In this document: one piece after another, positions 15,649-24,480 of the stretch
Layout: each line of letters begins with the position of its first letter
How positions within the stretch are numbered: position 1 is the first letter of the stretch
NCBI GenBank assembly: GCA_019634305.1
Contig: JAHQVQ010000357.1
Coordinates: 1 to 40,282 of the forward strand
Source of the DNA: Flammeovirgaceae bacterium
GTDB taxonomy: Bacteria; Bacteroidota; Bacteroidia; Cytophagales; Flammeovirgaceae
Direction of reading: 5' to 3'
Length of the DNA: 40,282 nucleotides
Notes under the pieces: model-generated
The model's database searches: none
The model's input: the letters and a program-made list of their open reading frames with translations, nothing else
What the model was told of the DNA's origin: nothing
Translations under genes and position numbers: made by a program

Positions 15649-16863
15649 CTAATCCTCATCCTCTTTTTTCTTCTTAATTACAGGTCTCATTTTAGGTTTG
15701 AAAACAGGTTTTGACTCAATCATCCCTTCTTCCTTCGTTTCCGACTTTTGATTTTCTGGTTTCTCTTCCGTTTTCGGTTTTATCTTGGGTCGAATTTTTG
15801 GTCTGAAAACCTTCTTTGCTTCTGGTGTTTCAGCTTTTAGTTCTTCCGAAGCACTTTCCGAAACATTTTCTTTCGTATCTTCTTTTACCTTTATTTTTGG
15901 ACGTATTTTAGGTCTAAACTTTGGTTTTTCAGCCTTTGCTTCGGCTGATTGTTCTTCAGAAGTTTTTGTTTCCTCAGTTTCTTTTGGTTTTATCTTAGCC
16001 TTAATTTTTGGCCTGAATTTAGGCTTTGGTGTTTCTGTCGATTCATTGGTGGCACCTTCCCCGGGCTTTGGTTTAACCACTGCTTTCATTTTAGGTCGAA
16101 AAGCAGGTTTCTTAGTAGCAGGTGATGTAGCCTCATCAGATTTCTTTTCTGAATCAGCAGCAGGTGAAGATCCCGCTACTTTTGGTTTTAATTTAGGTCG
16201 GAATACTGGCTTTCCTACTGAAGATTTCTTTTCCTCTGGTGTTTTTTCTGACGCTGCCTGTTTGGCTGCTAAAGCTTTTTCTTTTTTTACACGCTGGGCT
16301 TCATCATAAGCCTTTCTTTTTTCATCCGCTTCAGCTGGAGTAAGCTCAGCAAATTCAAAATTCATTTCATTGATATCAAAAACGCTGAAGTCATATTCCT
16401 TTGTCATCGTCAGGCATTCTGTTGGGCAAACCGTAGTACACAAACCACAGAAACAACACTTTGCCATATCAATATCAAACTTAGCCGCATAAAGTCTTTT
16501 TACTGTACCGTCAGACGTTTCTCCAATGGCTTCAGTAGATTTTATCGGTTCAATATCAATACAATTAACCGGGCATATTTTGGCACATTTATCACAAACA
16601 ATACAATCCTCCATTTCATTATGAAGTTTGTATCTGCCATTATCAGGCACAGGAATTTGTTCTTTAGGATATTGCAAAGTCACAATCCCCTCCTGATTTT
16701 TGAAATAATTCTGATCACTAGCTGATTCTGTTCCTCTTCTGTTAAAGGCAACAGCATCTTTCATGTGTTTAAAAGTAAGTTTAAACCCGGTAATCGAGGT
16801 TTTTATGGCTTCTGCCATAGAACCGAAATATGAATTGTTAGCTCCTTTCATCTTGGAGGGCAT
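15649..16863 (-). CDS. nuoI: NADH-quinone oxidoreductase subunit I with a repetitive Lys/Pro-rich C-terminal tail
   Basis: NuoI carries two [4Fe-4S] clusters passing electrons towards quinone in complex I. Seen: the N-terminal membrane-associating part GFKLTFKHMKDAVAFN, then CIVCDKCAKICP and CCFCGLCTTVCP (clusters N6a/N6b) within residues 85-150. Normal NuoI ends soon after; this one has 404 residues. From about 218 it repeats six times a unit like KPKFRPKIKAKIKPK (near 218, 252, 280, 313, 350 and 385) separated by acidic Ser/Thr/Glu-rich linkers of about 20 residues. The tail is strongly basic and probably disordered. The ATG at 16863 is chosen; the frame opens upstream only with TTG. nuoH is not adjacent. 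Confidence 0.92.
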   Translation of the reverse strand: MPSKMKGANNSYFGSMAEAIKTSITGFKLTFKHMKDAVAFNRRGTESASDQNYFKNQEGIVTLQYPKEQIPVPDNGRYKLHNEMEDCIVCDKCAKICPVNCIDIEPIKSTEAIGETSDGTVKRLYAAKFDIDMAKCCFCGLCTTVCPTECLTMTKEYDFSVFDINEMNFEFAELTPAEADEKRKAYDEAQRVKKEKALAAKQAASEKTPEEKKSSVGKPVFRPKLKPKVAGSSPAADSEKKSDEATSPATKKPAFRPKMKAVVKPKPGEGATNESTETPKPKFRPKIKAKIKPKETEETKTSEEQSAEAKAEKPKFRPKIRPKIKVKEDTKENVSESASEELKAETPEAKKVFRPKIRPKIKPKTEEKPENQKSETKEEGMIESKPVFKPKMRPVIKKKKEDED

Positions 16864-16958
16864 AAAAAAGCCCAAAAAATTTTAATGGAAAAGTAAAGAT
16901 ACCCATCATCTGGAATTATCAGAAGTTAGACTTTATTTAATTGATAATTTTATTTCCC

Positions 16959-17375
16959 CTATTCCTTTTTATCCAAAATCCACTTATACGCATCCTTCTC
17001 AGTTTTAAAAAATAATACAGATGTTTTGTCCTGAAATTTCATACTTTCTTCTACCGATTGTTGGAGGGAAAGTTGAATCATTAATTCTGTACTTTCAATA
17101 AATGCGATTTTTTCAACTCCAATTCCTGAAACGGCTTTAAACAAATTTGCCATCCAATCTTGAATGGAAAGTCCTATGGTAAATTTTTTATCTAACTGAT
17201 TTGAAATTACATTTCTTAACTTGTGTTCCTTTATCAAGTTTAACAAAAAAGTTATACTAAGCTTATAATCATCCTCATTCATTTCAACTGATTCTTCTTT
17301 CCATCGATAATAAAGCAATGAACAGTTTGATTCAATTTTATAATCAACAAATTTTTTTAGGTCAGATAATTCCAT
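16959..17375 (-). CDS. Small soluble protein, possibly STAS/SpoIIAA-like fold (138 aa)
   Basis: No function is recognised. The ATG at 17375 is preferred over a TTG nine codons upstream. The protein is soluble, alternating beta-like and helical stretches, with SIQDWMANLFKAVSGIGVEK IAFIES in the middle and a C-terminal FFKTEKDAYKWILDKK. That ending, length and order resemble two other small proteins in this window (near 36.6 and 37.1 kb) and SpoIIAA/STAS-type proteins, but primary identity is low and the link is inference. It lies upstream of nuoI in the same direction with a 95-base gap, and divergent from the HdrC-like gene. Confidence 0.65.
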   Translation of the reverse strand: MELSDLKKFVDYKIESNCSLLYYRWKEESVEMNEDDYKLSITFLLNLIKEHKLRNVISNQLDKKFTIGLSIQDWMANLFKAVSGIGVEKIAFIESTELMIQLSLQQSVEESMKFQDKTSVLFFKTEKDAYKWILDKKE

Positions 17376-17428
17376 AGAGATTTTCTTATATTCTTTGTTC
17401 AAAATTATAAAAATAAATTATAGCAAGG

Positions 17429-17459
17429 TTTGATTTTTTTAAAGGTTTAAGCATATTTG
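17429..17459 (+). promoter_or_regulatory. Probable promoter of the HdrC/HdrB-like operon
   Basis: TTTG (17429-17432), then 19 bases, then CATATTTG (17452-17459), one base from TAnnTTTG with ideal spacing. The leader would be about 95 bases. Confidence 0.5.
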
Positions 17460-17560
17460 GGAAATATTACTCTGCATGCATAACATTTTTCATTTTGAAA
17501 ATTTTAATAAAAAAAGTAGATTAAGGAACTCAAAACCAATTACAAAAACCAATAAGCTAA

Positions 17561-18931
17561 ATGGAGCAATTCTTACAAATATTCCAACAACTTTGTTTTG
17601 GCTGTCTTCTGATAGCAGCTGGTATATTAATATATAATCGGGTCAAATTCATTAGAAGAAATATACTATTGGGGAAACCAGAAGATAGAAATGACCAACC
17701 TGGTAAACGGTTTAAAACCATGGCCATGATGGCATTAGGTCAAAAGCAAATGTTTGATCGGCCCTTTGCCGGATTTATGCATTTTACCATTTATATCGGT
17801 TTCCTTTTAATTAACCTGGAAGTGCTGGAAATTGTACTTGATGGTCTATTTGGAACTCATCGACTTTTCTATTCCTTTCTTGGTGGATTATATCCATTTC
17901 TAATTCATTTCTTTGAACTCCTTGCCTTAGGTGTAGTATTCGCCTGTGCAGTTTTTATTTTAAGGAGAAATTCGAAATTGGTCCCCCGATTTCAAAAGCC
18001 AGAAATGAAAGGCTGGCCGGCACTCGATGGAAACATCATTTTAATATGGGAAATTGTGCTGATGTTCGCACTTTTCACCATGAATGCCACCGACAGTATT
18101 TTACAAACTAGAGGAGATGAAAGTCCATTTGTTGCAGCACATTATCCTGAAGCTGGAAAGTTTGCCATTTCCCAAATTTTTATTCCAATCTATGAGGGAC
18201 TAAGCGCTAAAACACTCATTTATGTAGAGCGATTTTCCTGGTGGATTCATATTATAGGAATTTTCTCTTTTGCCATTTACATTACCTATTCCAAACACCT
18301 GCACATTGCCCTGGCATTCCCCAATACCTATTTCTCTGATTTAAAAGCAAAAGGAGAAATGAACAATATGGAATCGGTTACCAACGAGGTGAAAATAATG
18401 TTGGGCATGACCAATGGAAATGAAGGAGGTTTACCTGTTGAAGATACCGTAGGAACATTTGGAGCCAAAGATGTAACCGATTTGACCTGGAAGAACCTGC
18501 TGGATGCCTATAGCTGTACGGAATGCGGAAGATGTACTTCGGTTTGCCCGGCTAATCAGACAGGGAAAAAACTTTCTCCAAGAAAGATCATGATGGACAC
18601 GCGTGATAGACTGGAAGAGGTAGGACAAGGTATTGATGATAATGGAAAAGATTATGATGATGGAAAATCACTTTATGGAGATTATACCACAAAAGAGGAA
18701 TTGATGGCCTGTACCACCTGTAATGCCTGTGTGGAAGCCTGCCCAATCAACATCAATCCATTAGACATTATTTTGCAGCAAAGGCGCTTTATCGCCATGG
18801 AAGAGTCTTCTACTCCGGCAGCCTGGAATGCCATGTTTTCAAATATTGAAAATAACGCTGCACCATGGGCCTTCCCTCCTACCGACAGATTTAAGTGGGC
18901 CGATGAGCTTAAAAATAAAGGAGAGGAATAG
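17561..18931 (+). CDS. Membrane-bound Fe-S protein: NarI-like cytochrome b domain fused to an HdrC-like ferredoxin domain
   Basis: A membrane electron-transfer subunit that probably exchanges electrons with the menaquinone pool. Seen: hydrophobic helices in the first 250 residues carrying histidines that may bind heme (FAGFMHFTIYIGFL, FLIHFFELLALG, WWIHIIGIF, YSKHLHIALAFPN), then CTECGRCTSVCP and CTTCNACVEACP, two [4Fe-4S] motifs of the HdrC type separated by about 75 residues. Its 456 residues are typical of this fused class. The next gene, 54 bases on, encodes the HdrB-like CCG partner. Donor and acceptor are unknown; a role in fatty-acid or lactate-type oxidation is only a guess. Confidence 0.85.
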   Translation: MEQFLQIFQQLCFGCLLIAAGILIYNRVKFIRRNILLGKPEDRNDQPGKRFKTMAMMALGQKQMFDRPFAGFMHFTIYIGFLLINLEVLEIVLDGLFGTHRLFYSFLGGLYPFLIHFFELLALGVVFACAVFILRRNSKLVPRFQKPEMKGWPALDGNIILIWEIVLMFALFTMNATDSILQTRGDESPFVAAHYPEAGKFAISQIFIPIYEGLSAKTLIYVERFSWWIHIIGIFSFAIYITYSKHLHIALAFPNTYFSDLKAKGEMNNMESVTNEVKIMLGMTNGNEGGLPVEDTVGTFGAKDVTDLTWKNLLDAYSCTECGRCTSVCPANQTGKKLSPRKIMMDTRDRLEEVGQGIDDNGKDYDDGKSLYGDYTTKEELMACTTCNACVEACPININPLDIILQQRRFIAMEESSTPAAWNAMFSNIENNAAPWAFPPTDRFKWADELKNKGEE

Positions 18932-18985
18932 TAGTTACAGTCTACCGATAAATTTATTTCTGATTAAAAAAATTGATAAAAATAG

Positions 18986-19780
18986 ATGAGCAATACATTG
19001 AATATACCGACCATGGAAGAAATGGCTGCCAAAGGCCAGGAACCAGAAATTCTTTTTTGGGTAGGTTGTGCCGGTTCTTTTGATGACCGCTACAAAAGAG
19101 TAACCGTAGCTTTTATTAAAATTTTAAATGCCGTTGGGGTAAATTTTGCTGTTTTGGGGCCTGAAGAAACCTGCACAGGTGATCCGGCCAGAAGGGCTGG
19201 CAATGAATTTTTATTTCAGATGCAGGCAGTTTCCAATATTGAAGTGTTGAATGCCTATAAAATTAAAAAAATTGTAACGGCCTGCCCGCATTGTTTCAAT
19301 ACGATTAAAAATGAATACCCGGCACTTGGGGGAAACTATGAAGTTATCCATCATTCCCAATTCCTTCAGCAACTTATTGACAGTGGAAAAATAAAGGTGA
19401 AAGATGGAGGCGAGTTTAAAGGCAAAAAGATCACCTTCCATGATTCCTGCTATTTGGGGAGAGCCAACGATATTTATGAAGCCCCCAGGAAAGTATTGGA
19501 AAAACTGGATGCCGATCTGGTAGAAATGAAAAACTGCAAGAAAAATGGACTTTGCTGTGGTGCAGGCGGTGCTCAAATGTTTAAAGATGCTGAAAAAGGG
19601 AGTAAGGAAATTAACATAAAAAGGACAGAAGAGGCACTTTCCACAGGTGCAAAAATAATCGCATCAGGTTGTCCATTTTGCATGACCATGCTTTCGGATG
19701 GCGTAAAAAATAAAGAAAGGGAAAATGAAGTAAAAGTGCTTGATCTTGCAGAGTTGATTGCTACGGCTAATGGTTTGTAA
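18986..19780 (+). CDS. HdrB-like CCG-domain Fe-S oxidoreductase
   Basis: The catalytic-type partner of the preceding protein. Seen: two cysteine-rich CCG-type repeats, the first WVGCAGSFDDR ... EETCTGDPARR ... VTACPHCFNT, the second FHDSCYLGR ... NCKKNGLCCGAGGAQMF ... ASGCPFCMTML. Such repeats bind non-cubane or [4Fe-4S] clusters in heterodisulfide reductase B, LldE, GlpC and DsrK-like proteins. At 264 residues with no membrane segments it is cytosolic and would dock on the membrane protein. It is in one operon with the upstream gene (54-base gap). No hdrA, etf or dehydrogenase gene is adjacent, so the physiological reaction is open. Confidence 0.85.
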   Translation: MSNTLNIPTMEEMAAKGQEPEILFWVGCAGSFDDRYKRVTVAFIKILNAVGVNFAVLGPEETCTGDPARRAGNEFLFQMQAVSNIEVLNAYKIKKIVTACPHCFNTIKNEYPALGGNYEVIHHSQFLQQLIDSGKIKVKDGGEFKGKKITFHDSCYLGRANDIYEAPRKVLEKLDADLVEMKNCKKNGLCCGAGGAQMFKDAEKGSKEINIKRTEEALSTGAKIIASGCPFCMTMLSDGVKNKERENEVKVLDLAELIATANGL

Positions 19781-19859
19781 ATATAAAAGCCAGAATGGTA
19801 AGCAGCTTCTTTGTCTGGGTAATTAATTTGGACCGGGCATTAAAAATACCGACTTTGTT

Positions 19860-19884
19860 TCGATCGCAAATCATTTGCGATCGA
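19860..19884. other. 11-bp perfect hairpin in the 275-base gap after the HdrB-like gene
   Basis: TCGATCGCAAA (19860-19870) pairs with TTTGCGATCGA (19874-19884) over the loop TCA. It is more GC-rich than its surroundings and is not followed by a T tract on the plus strand, so it is a weak candidate terminator for the HdrC/HdrB operon or a protein-binding site. The rest of the gap shows nothing else. Confidence 0.5.
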
Positions 19885-20055
19885 GGGGGTTATTCATAGT
19901 TAATGTATAAAGAATTGGAGAAAAAGGTCTGCAAAAGCAAAAAGTAAAAACACACAAGAACCAACATTTAAATGGCTATGTTAAGGAAATGTATTTCTGT
20001 ATAAAATGAATGGAAATTTATTAGTCTGGAATAAAAATAAAACAGATAAATAAGG

Positions 20056-20700
20056 ATGAAACTTCCGAATAAAATCATTAAGGATATTGCTGAATATTTA
20101 GATTGTGGGATGACATGCTATCTAAATAAAGATACAAATGAGATCAAGCCAATTATCAACTCTGATGATGTATTTGCAGACGAAGAACCCTGGAAAGAGG
20201 GCCTTGAAGAGATAGAAAACAAATATATAAAAATTGAAAAGATGTCATCACATGATGCCTTTCAGATTATGGAGGACTTCACATCACAAGTTTCATCTAA
20301 AAAAATAAGAGACCGATTAATTTATGCATTGAATGGAAGGAAACCTTTTAGGAATTTTAATCATGAAATTGATTTCCACGGGGAAACCCGACAACATTGG
20401 TTTAAATATAAAGCTTACAGATATCAGGAATGGGTAAAAGATTATTTAGAGCCAATTAGTTTAAATAACAAGGAAGAGAATTCAGAAGAAGAAAATATCC
20501 CTTTAAAGGGAATAAGATTTTTTGATGATAATGGAAATGAATTTAATCCAGATTTGTATCCATTGCCACATTTATGTCTGAGCTGTAAAAAAAGAGACCA
20601 ACCTGTTGAAGAGGTTTTGTGCAATCTGACAAGAATGGACCAATTGGAAGAATTAGAGTTTAAGTGCCATGCATATGAAAAAGATACTGATACAAATTAG
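20056..20700 (+). CDS. UPF0158-family protein with a C-terminal cysteine motif
   Basis: The family has no established function. Seen: the UPF0158 core, MKLPNKIIKDIAEYLDCGMTCYLN at the start, DAFQIMEDFTSQV, then LIYALNGRKPFRNFNHEID and WFKYKAYRYQEWVKDYL (to about residue 135). After an acidic linker a second part begins, with GIRFFDDNGNEFNPDLYPLP, LCLSCKK, then single cysteines in VLCNLTRM and FKCHAYEK; the four cysteines could bind a metal (inference). So the protein looks like two small domains joined. It is cytosolic and stands alone between 275- and 325-base gaps. Confidence 0.75.
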   Translation: MKLPNKIIKDIAEYLDCGMTCYLNKDTNEIKPIINSDDVFADEEPWKEGLEEIENKYIKIEKMSSHDAFQIMEDFTSQVSSKKIRDRLIYALNGRKPFRNFNHEIDFHGETRQHWFKYKAYRYQEWVKDYLEPISLNNKEENSEEENIPLKGIRFFDDNGNEFNPDLYPLPHLCLSCKKRDQPVEEVLCNLTRMDQLEELEFKCHAYEKDTDTN

Positions 20701-21025
20701 GAAAGGTAATAGAGCAATTTAACATAAACATGATTCAGTTGCCTCTTTCGTACCTCGTGTGCCAAGCACTGAAGTCTCCAAACACTCCATAAATACACGA
20801 ATTTTCAACTCTATTTTATCAATTTGGAAACAAATAGGCCCGGAAAGCTGCATTTTTTTTGATTAATTAGAATAATAAATTAATTTTTTGTTTATTTATT
20901 AGCTGTAAAGAAATTACTTTATTACTTTTTCACTATTAATTATTTAGCCTATAGCTCCAATCACTACCAATTACAATCCTTTTTTGTAATGAAATGTCGT
21001 AATTTAACTAATTAAAAATTTATTT
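20701..21025. other. 325-base intergenic region, nothing clear
   Basis: AT-rich, especially from 20860 on. No gene, terminator hairpin, element copy or convincing TAnnTTTG box is seen. Confidence 0.5.
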
Positions 21026-21526
21026 ATGTACACTAACTTTTCTGAACTGCCTTCTAATTCTAGAGTTTGGATTTACCAGGCAGCAAGAGTTTTAACTGAA
21101 GAAGAAATAAAAAAAGTTGAAGACTGGTTAACTTACTTTATTAGCACTTGGCAATCACATGGTTCAAACCTCTGTGGTTCATTCCAAATACTTTACCGCA
21201 GATTCATTGTATTGGGCGTAGATACTACCAATAATTTGCCATCTGGCTGCTCTATTGACAGTTCAGTGGCAGCATTAAAAGAAATAGAAAATGGTTTGGG
21301 CGTGAGTTTGTTTGAAAGAACTCAAATTCCTTTCCTTGAAGAAGGAGGAAAAGTCACTACTGTAAACCTCTCGGAAATTAAGCAAAAAGTAGAATCTGGG
21401 GTAATCAATCCTCAATCTCTTACTTTCAATAATTTAATTGATACAAAAGAAAAATTGGATAATGAATGGCTAACCTGTGCCGGGGATACCTGGTTGAGCA
21501 GGTATTTTAAAAAATCAGTGGCCTGA
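21026..21526 (+). CDS. Conserved Bacteroidota protein (often labelled ABC transporter ATPase)
   Basis: From memory of Bacteroidota annotations, proteins of this type start with a YxxFxxLPxxxRVWIYQ segment and carry a GCSID motif; both are here (FSELPSNSRVWIYQAARVLT, then YRRFIVLGVDTTNN and SGCSIDSSVAALKEIE). The common database label ABC transporter ATPase is not supported: there is no Walker A, Walker B or LSGGQ signature in its 166 residues. It is soluble and cytosolic; the true role is unknown. It is transcribed alone and followed by a strong terminator. Confidence 0.75.
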   Translation: MYTNFSELPSNSRVWIYQAARVLTEEEIKKVEDWLTYFISTWQSHGSNLCGSFQILYRRFIVLGVDTTNNLPSGCSIDSSVAALKEIENGLGVSLFERTQIPFLEEGGKVTTVNLSEIKQKVESGVINPQSLTFNNLIDTKEKLDNEWLTCAGDTWLSRYFKKSVA

Positions 21527-21550
21527 GAAATTTAAACTTTCATTTTCAGG

Positions 21551-21589
21551 AAGCCAACAATCTACTTTGATTGTTGGCTTTTTATTTTT
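21551..21589 (+). terminator. Rho-independent terminator
   Basis: AAGCCAACAATC (21551-21562) pairs perfectly with GATTGTTGGCTT (21569-21580), a 12-bp stem with a 6-base loop, followed by TTTATTTTT. It lies 24 bases after the stop codon of the conserved 166-residue protein gene. Confidence 0.95.
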
Positions 21590-21704
21590 AAAATTATCAA
21601 AAAATACGTAAAACTAACTTAATCAAAAAACAATGTATGCAATTGAGCATTTTCAAAAGGTTATTATTGATTGCTAATTGCTTCCAGATTACTTCAAACA
21701 AACT

Positions 21705-24398
21705 ATGAAAAATTCCTATTTCTTATTCCTATTGATCATAATCTCCATATCCTGTACGGAATCTTCAAAGCAAAGTCCACCTATAAACCTTACTTGTGAA
21801 TATTTAATTAATCCTTTGGGAATTGATACTCCTCATCCCAGATTGAGATGGCAGATGAATGATTCCCGAAATGGCGCTTATCAACAGGCTTATTCCATAA
21901 TTGTTGGGAAGGATTCCATAAAAGTAGCCAAGGGCAAAGGGAAGGAATGGAATTCCAAAAAAGTAATTGGTGATCATATGCTTGTGCCATACCAAGGAAC
22001 TTCTTTAAAACCTTTTACCAAATATTACTGGACGGTAAAGCTTTGGGATGAAAACAATGTAGAAAGTAGTTATGCGCAGGTATCCTCATTCGAAACAGGA
22101 TTAATGGATCAAAAAAACTGGAAAGGATATTTTATTACAGATTTGGAGGATATTGACTTAAAACCTGCTCCCTATTTCAGAAATGAGTTTAATATCTCTG
22201 GAAAGATAAAAAAAGCAAGAGCTTATATCACTTCAGCGGGACTTCATGAATTATATATCAATGGAGAAAAAGTAGGAGACCAATTGCTTAACCCCACATA
22301 TACTAGATTTGACAAACGCTTGCTTTATGTAACACATGATATTACAAAAGCTTTACAGAACAAAGAGAATACTGTAGGAATTTTATTAGGAAATGGATGG
22401 TATAATCACCAATCTACTGCTGTTTGGGAGTTTCATAAAGCTGAATGGCGAAACCGACCCAGTGTTTGTCTCAATTTACATATTACTTATGAAGACGGTA
22501 AAACTGAAATTATTTCCACAGATAAGAGCTGGAAAACAGCATTAAGTCCACTGATTTTCAATAGCATTTATACAGCTGCACATTATGATGCAAGGAAGGA
22601 GATAAAAAATTGGAATTTACCTGGATTTGATGATTCGAATTGGAAAAACGTAGTTGAGGTAAAAAATCCTACCAGTAAAATAGTTGCCCAAACGCTTCAA
22701 CCGGTTCGTATAACGGAGAAGATTCATCCAGCAAGTTTTAACAAATTTAGTGATACTAATTATGTTTATGACCTTGGGACAAATTTTGCTGGAACCAGTA
22801 GAATTAAAGTAAAGGGACCTAAAGGAACTATAATTAAACTGATTCATAGCGAAGTTTTGGGTAGTGACCAACATGTAGACCTCACCAATATTGAAGTACA
22901 TTACAGACCCACTGATGACTCTGATCCGTTTCAAACCGATATTTTCATATTAAAAGGGGAAGGAGAAGAAGTATTCCAACCAAAGTTTAATTATAAAGGA
23001 TTTCAGTTTGTAGAGGTGAAAAGTGACCAACCCATCCAATTAACAAAGGAAAGCCTTACAGGTTTGCGAATGCACAGTGACGTACCAGTAGTTGGGAATA
23101 TAACCAGTTCTGATACGCTGATTAATAAAATTTGGGAAGCCACTAATAATTCCTATCTGTCAAACCTTTTTGGATACCCAACAGATTGCCCACAAAGGGA
23201 GAAAAATGGCTGGACCGGGGATGCCCATATCGCTATTGAAACAGGACTTTATAATTTTGATGGCATCACTATTTATGAAAAATGGCTGGAAGACCACAAG
23301 GATGAACAACAACCAAATGGAATATTTCCAGCAATTATTCCCACTAATGGCTGGGGTTACCAGTGGGCCAATGGTCCCGACTGGACGAGTACAATTGCCA
23401 TAATTCCCTGGAATATTTATCTTTTTTATGGAGATACAACCATACTGTCCAATTCGTATGAAAGTTTAAAGCTTTATGTAGATCATATTGTTGAAATCAG
23501 TCCAAACCATCTGACTGATTGGGGTTTAGGTGATTGGATTCCAGTAAAAGATATGTCTGCCAAAGAACTTACTTCCTCCATCTATTACTATGTAGATGCT
23601 TTAATTCTGGCAAGAGCTGCTATGATTCTTAATAAGGAAAACGATTATGAAAAATACCTTAATCTTAGCGAGCAAATAAAATCAGCTATAAATGATAAAT
23701 ATCTTGATCGGGAAACGGGAATTTATGGAAGTGGATTTCAAACGGAATTAAGTGCACCTCTTTTCTGGGGAATAGTTCCCGAAGAAATGAAAGAAAAAGT
23801 AGCCCAGAATCTTGTAAATAAGGTTTTGGAAGATGACAAACATATCAATGTGGGTTTATTAGGATCAAAAACACTGTTGAATGCTTTAAGTGAAAATGGA
23901 TATGCTGATTTAGCTTATGAAATTACTTCTCAGGATAGCTATCCTTCCTGGGGTTGGTGGATAAAAAATGGTGCCACAAGCCTTTTCGAAAATTGGCCGA
24001 TTGATGCACAATCGGATATATCCAGAAATCACATCATGTTCGGGGAAATAAGTGCCTGGTTTTACAAAGCATTGGGAGGAATAAAGCCTGATCCAGCTTA
24101 CCCTGGATTTAAAAACATTTTACTCAACCCTCATTTTGTGGAAGGTTTAGAGGATTTTGAAGCGAGACATTTAAGTCCATTTGGAGAAATTATTTCATCC
24201 TGGAAAAAGGAAGGTGGTAATAAGGTAATTTATATGGTTAAAATCCCACCTAATAGTACAGCTTCCTTATCTATTAGAGGAAAGGAAATGGAAGTTTTGG
24301 GAAATGATGATAAGGAGAATATCAATATCACAAAAGAGGGAGAATTACATTTAGTGCACCTTCCTTCAGGTCGCTATGAGTTTTCAATAAGTCTTTAA
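21705..24398 (+). CDS. Lipoprotein alpha-L-rhamnosidase, glycoside hydrolase family 78
   Basis: It releases terminal alpha-L-rhamnose from glycans or glycosides. The ATG at 21705 starts a lipoprotein signal (MKNSYFLFLLIIISISC), so the enzyme is probably lipid-anchored facing the periplasm or cell surface. Seen in order: an N-terminal fibronectin-like domain with NPLGIDTPHPRLRWQM, the accessory beta domain with FRNEFNISGKIKKARAYIT and GLHELYINGEKVGD, the (alpha/alpha)6 catalytic domain with CPQREKNGWTGDAHIAIETG (general acid region) and GATSLFENWP (base region), and a C-terminal beta domain. Its 897 residues are normal. No susC/susD genes are adjacent, so it is not in a visible polysaccharide utilisation locus. 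Confidence 0.92.
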   Translation: MKNSYFLFLLIIISISCTESSKQSPPINLTCEYLINPLGIDTPHPRLRWQMNDSRNGAYQQAYSIIVGKDSIKVAKGKGKEWNSKKVIGDHMLVPYQGTSLKPFTKYYWTVKLWDENNVESSYAQVSSFETGLMDQKNWKGYFITDLEDIDLKPAPYFRNEFNISGKIKKARAYITSAGLHELYINGEKVGDQLLNPTYTRFDKRLLYVTHDITKALQNKENTVGILLGNGWYNHQSTAVWEFHKAEWRNRPSVCLNLHITYEDGKTEIISTDKSWKTALSPLIFNSIYTAAHYDARKEIKNWNLPGFDDSNWKNVVEVKNPTSKIVAQTLQPVRITEKIHPASFNKFSDTNYVYDLGTNFAGTSRIKVKGPKGTIIKLIHSEVLGSDQHVDLTNIEVHYRPTDDSDPFQTDIFILKGEGEEVFQPKFNYKGFQFVEVKSDQPIQLTKESLTGLRMHSDVPVVGNITSSDTLINKIWEATNNSYLSNLFGYPTDCPQREKNGWTGDAHIAIETGLYNFDGITIYEKWLEDHKDEQQPNGIFPAIIPTNGWGYQWANGPDWTSTIAIIPWNIYLFYGDTTILSNSYESLKLYVDHIVEISPNHLTDWGLGDWIPVKDMSAKELTSSIYYYVDALILARAAMILNKENDYEKYLNLSEQIKSAINDKYLDRETGIYGSGFQTELSAPLFWGIVPEEMKEKVAQNLVNKVLEDDKHINVGLLGSKTLLNALSENGYADLAYEITSQDSYPSWGWWIKNGATSLFENWPIDAQSDISRNHIMFGEISAWFYKALGGIKPDPAYPGFKNILLNPHFVEGLEDFEARHLSPFGEIISSWKKEGGNKVIYMVKIPPNSTASLSIRGKEMEVLGNDDKENINITKEGELHLVHLPSGRYEFSISL

Positions 24399-24418
24399 TT
24401 CAATTTATTAAAAAATTA

Positions 24419-24457
24419 AAACCCCCATTGCCAAAAAATTATTGACAATGGGGGTTT
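24419..24457. terminator. Bidirectional terminator between the rhamnosidase and coiled-coil genes
   Basis: AAACCCCCATTG (24419-24430) and CAATGGGGGTTT (24446-24457) form a perfect 12-bp stem over a 15-base loop between two convergent genes. T-rich sequence follows on the minus strand and a shorter T run on the plus strand. Confidence 0.85.
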
Positions 24458-24480
24458 GTATTAATAAAATCCCAAAGAAT

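Noticed and set aside
15785-16309. 174-codon open frame antisense to the nuoI tail
   Set aside because: It exists because the opposite strand is repetitive and Lys/Pro-rich; the product is a Phe/Ser/Gly-rich repeat without family features, fully inside a certain gene.
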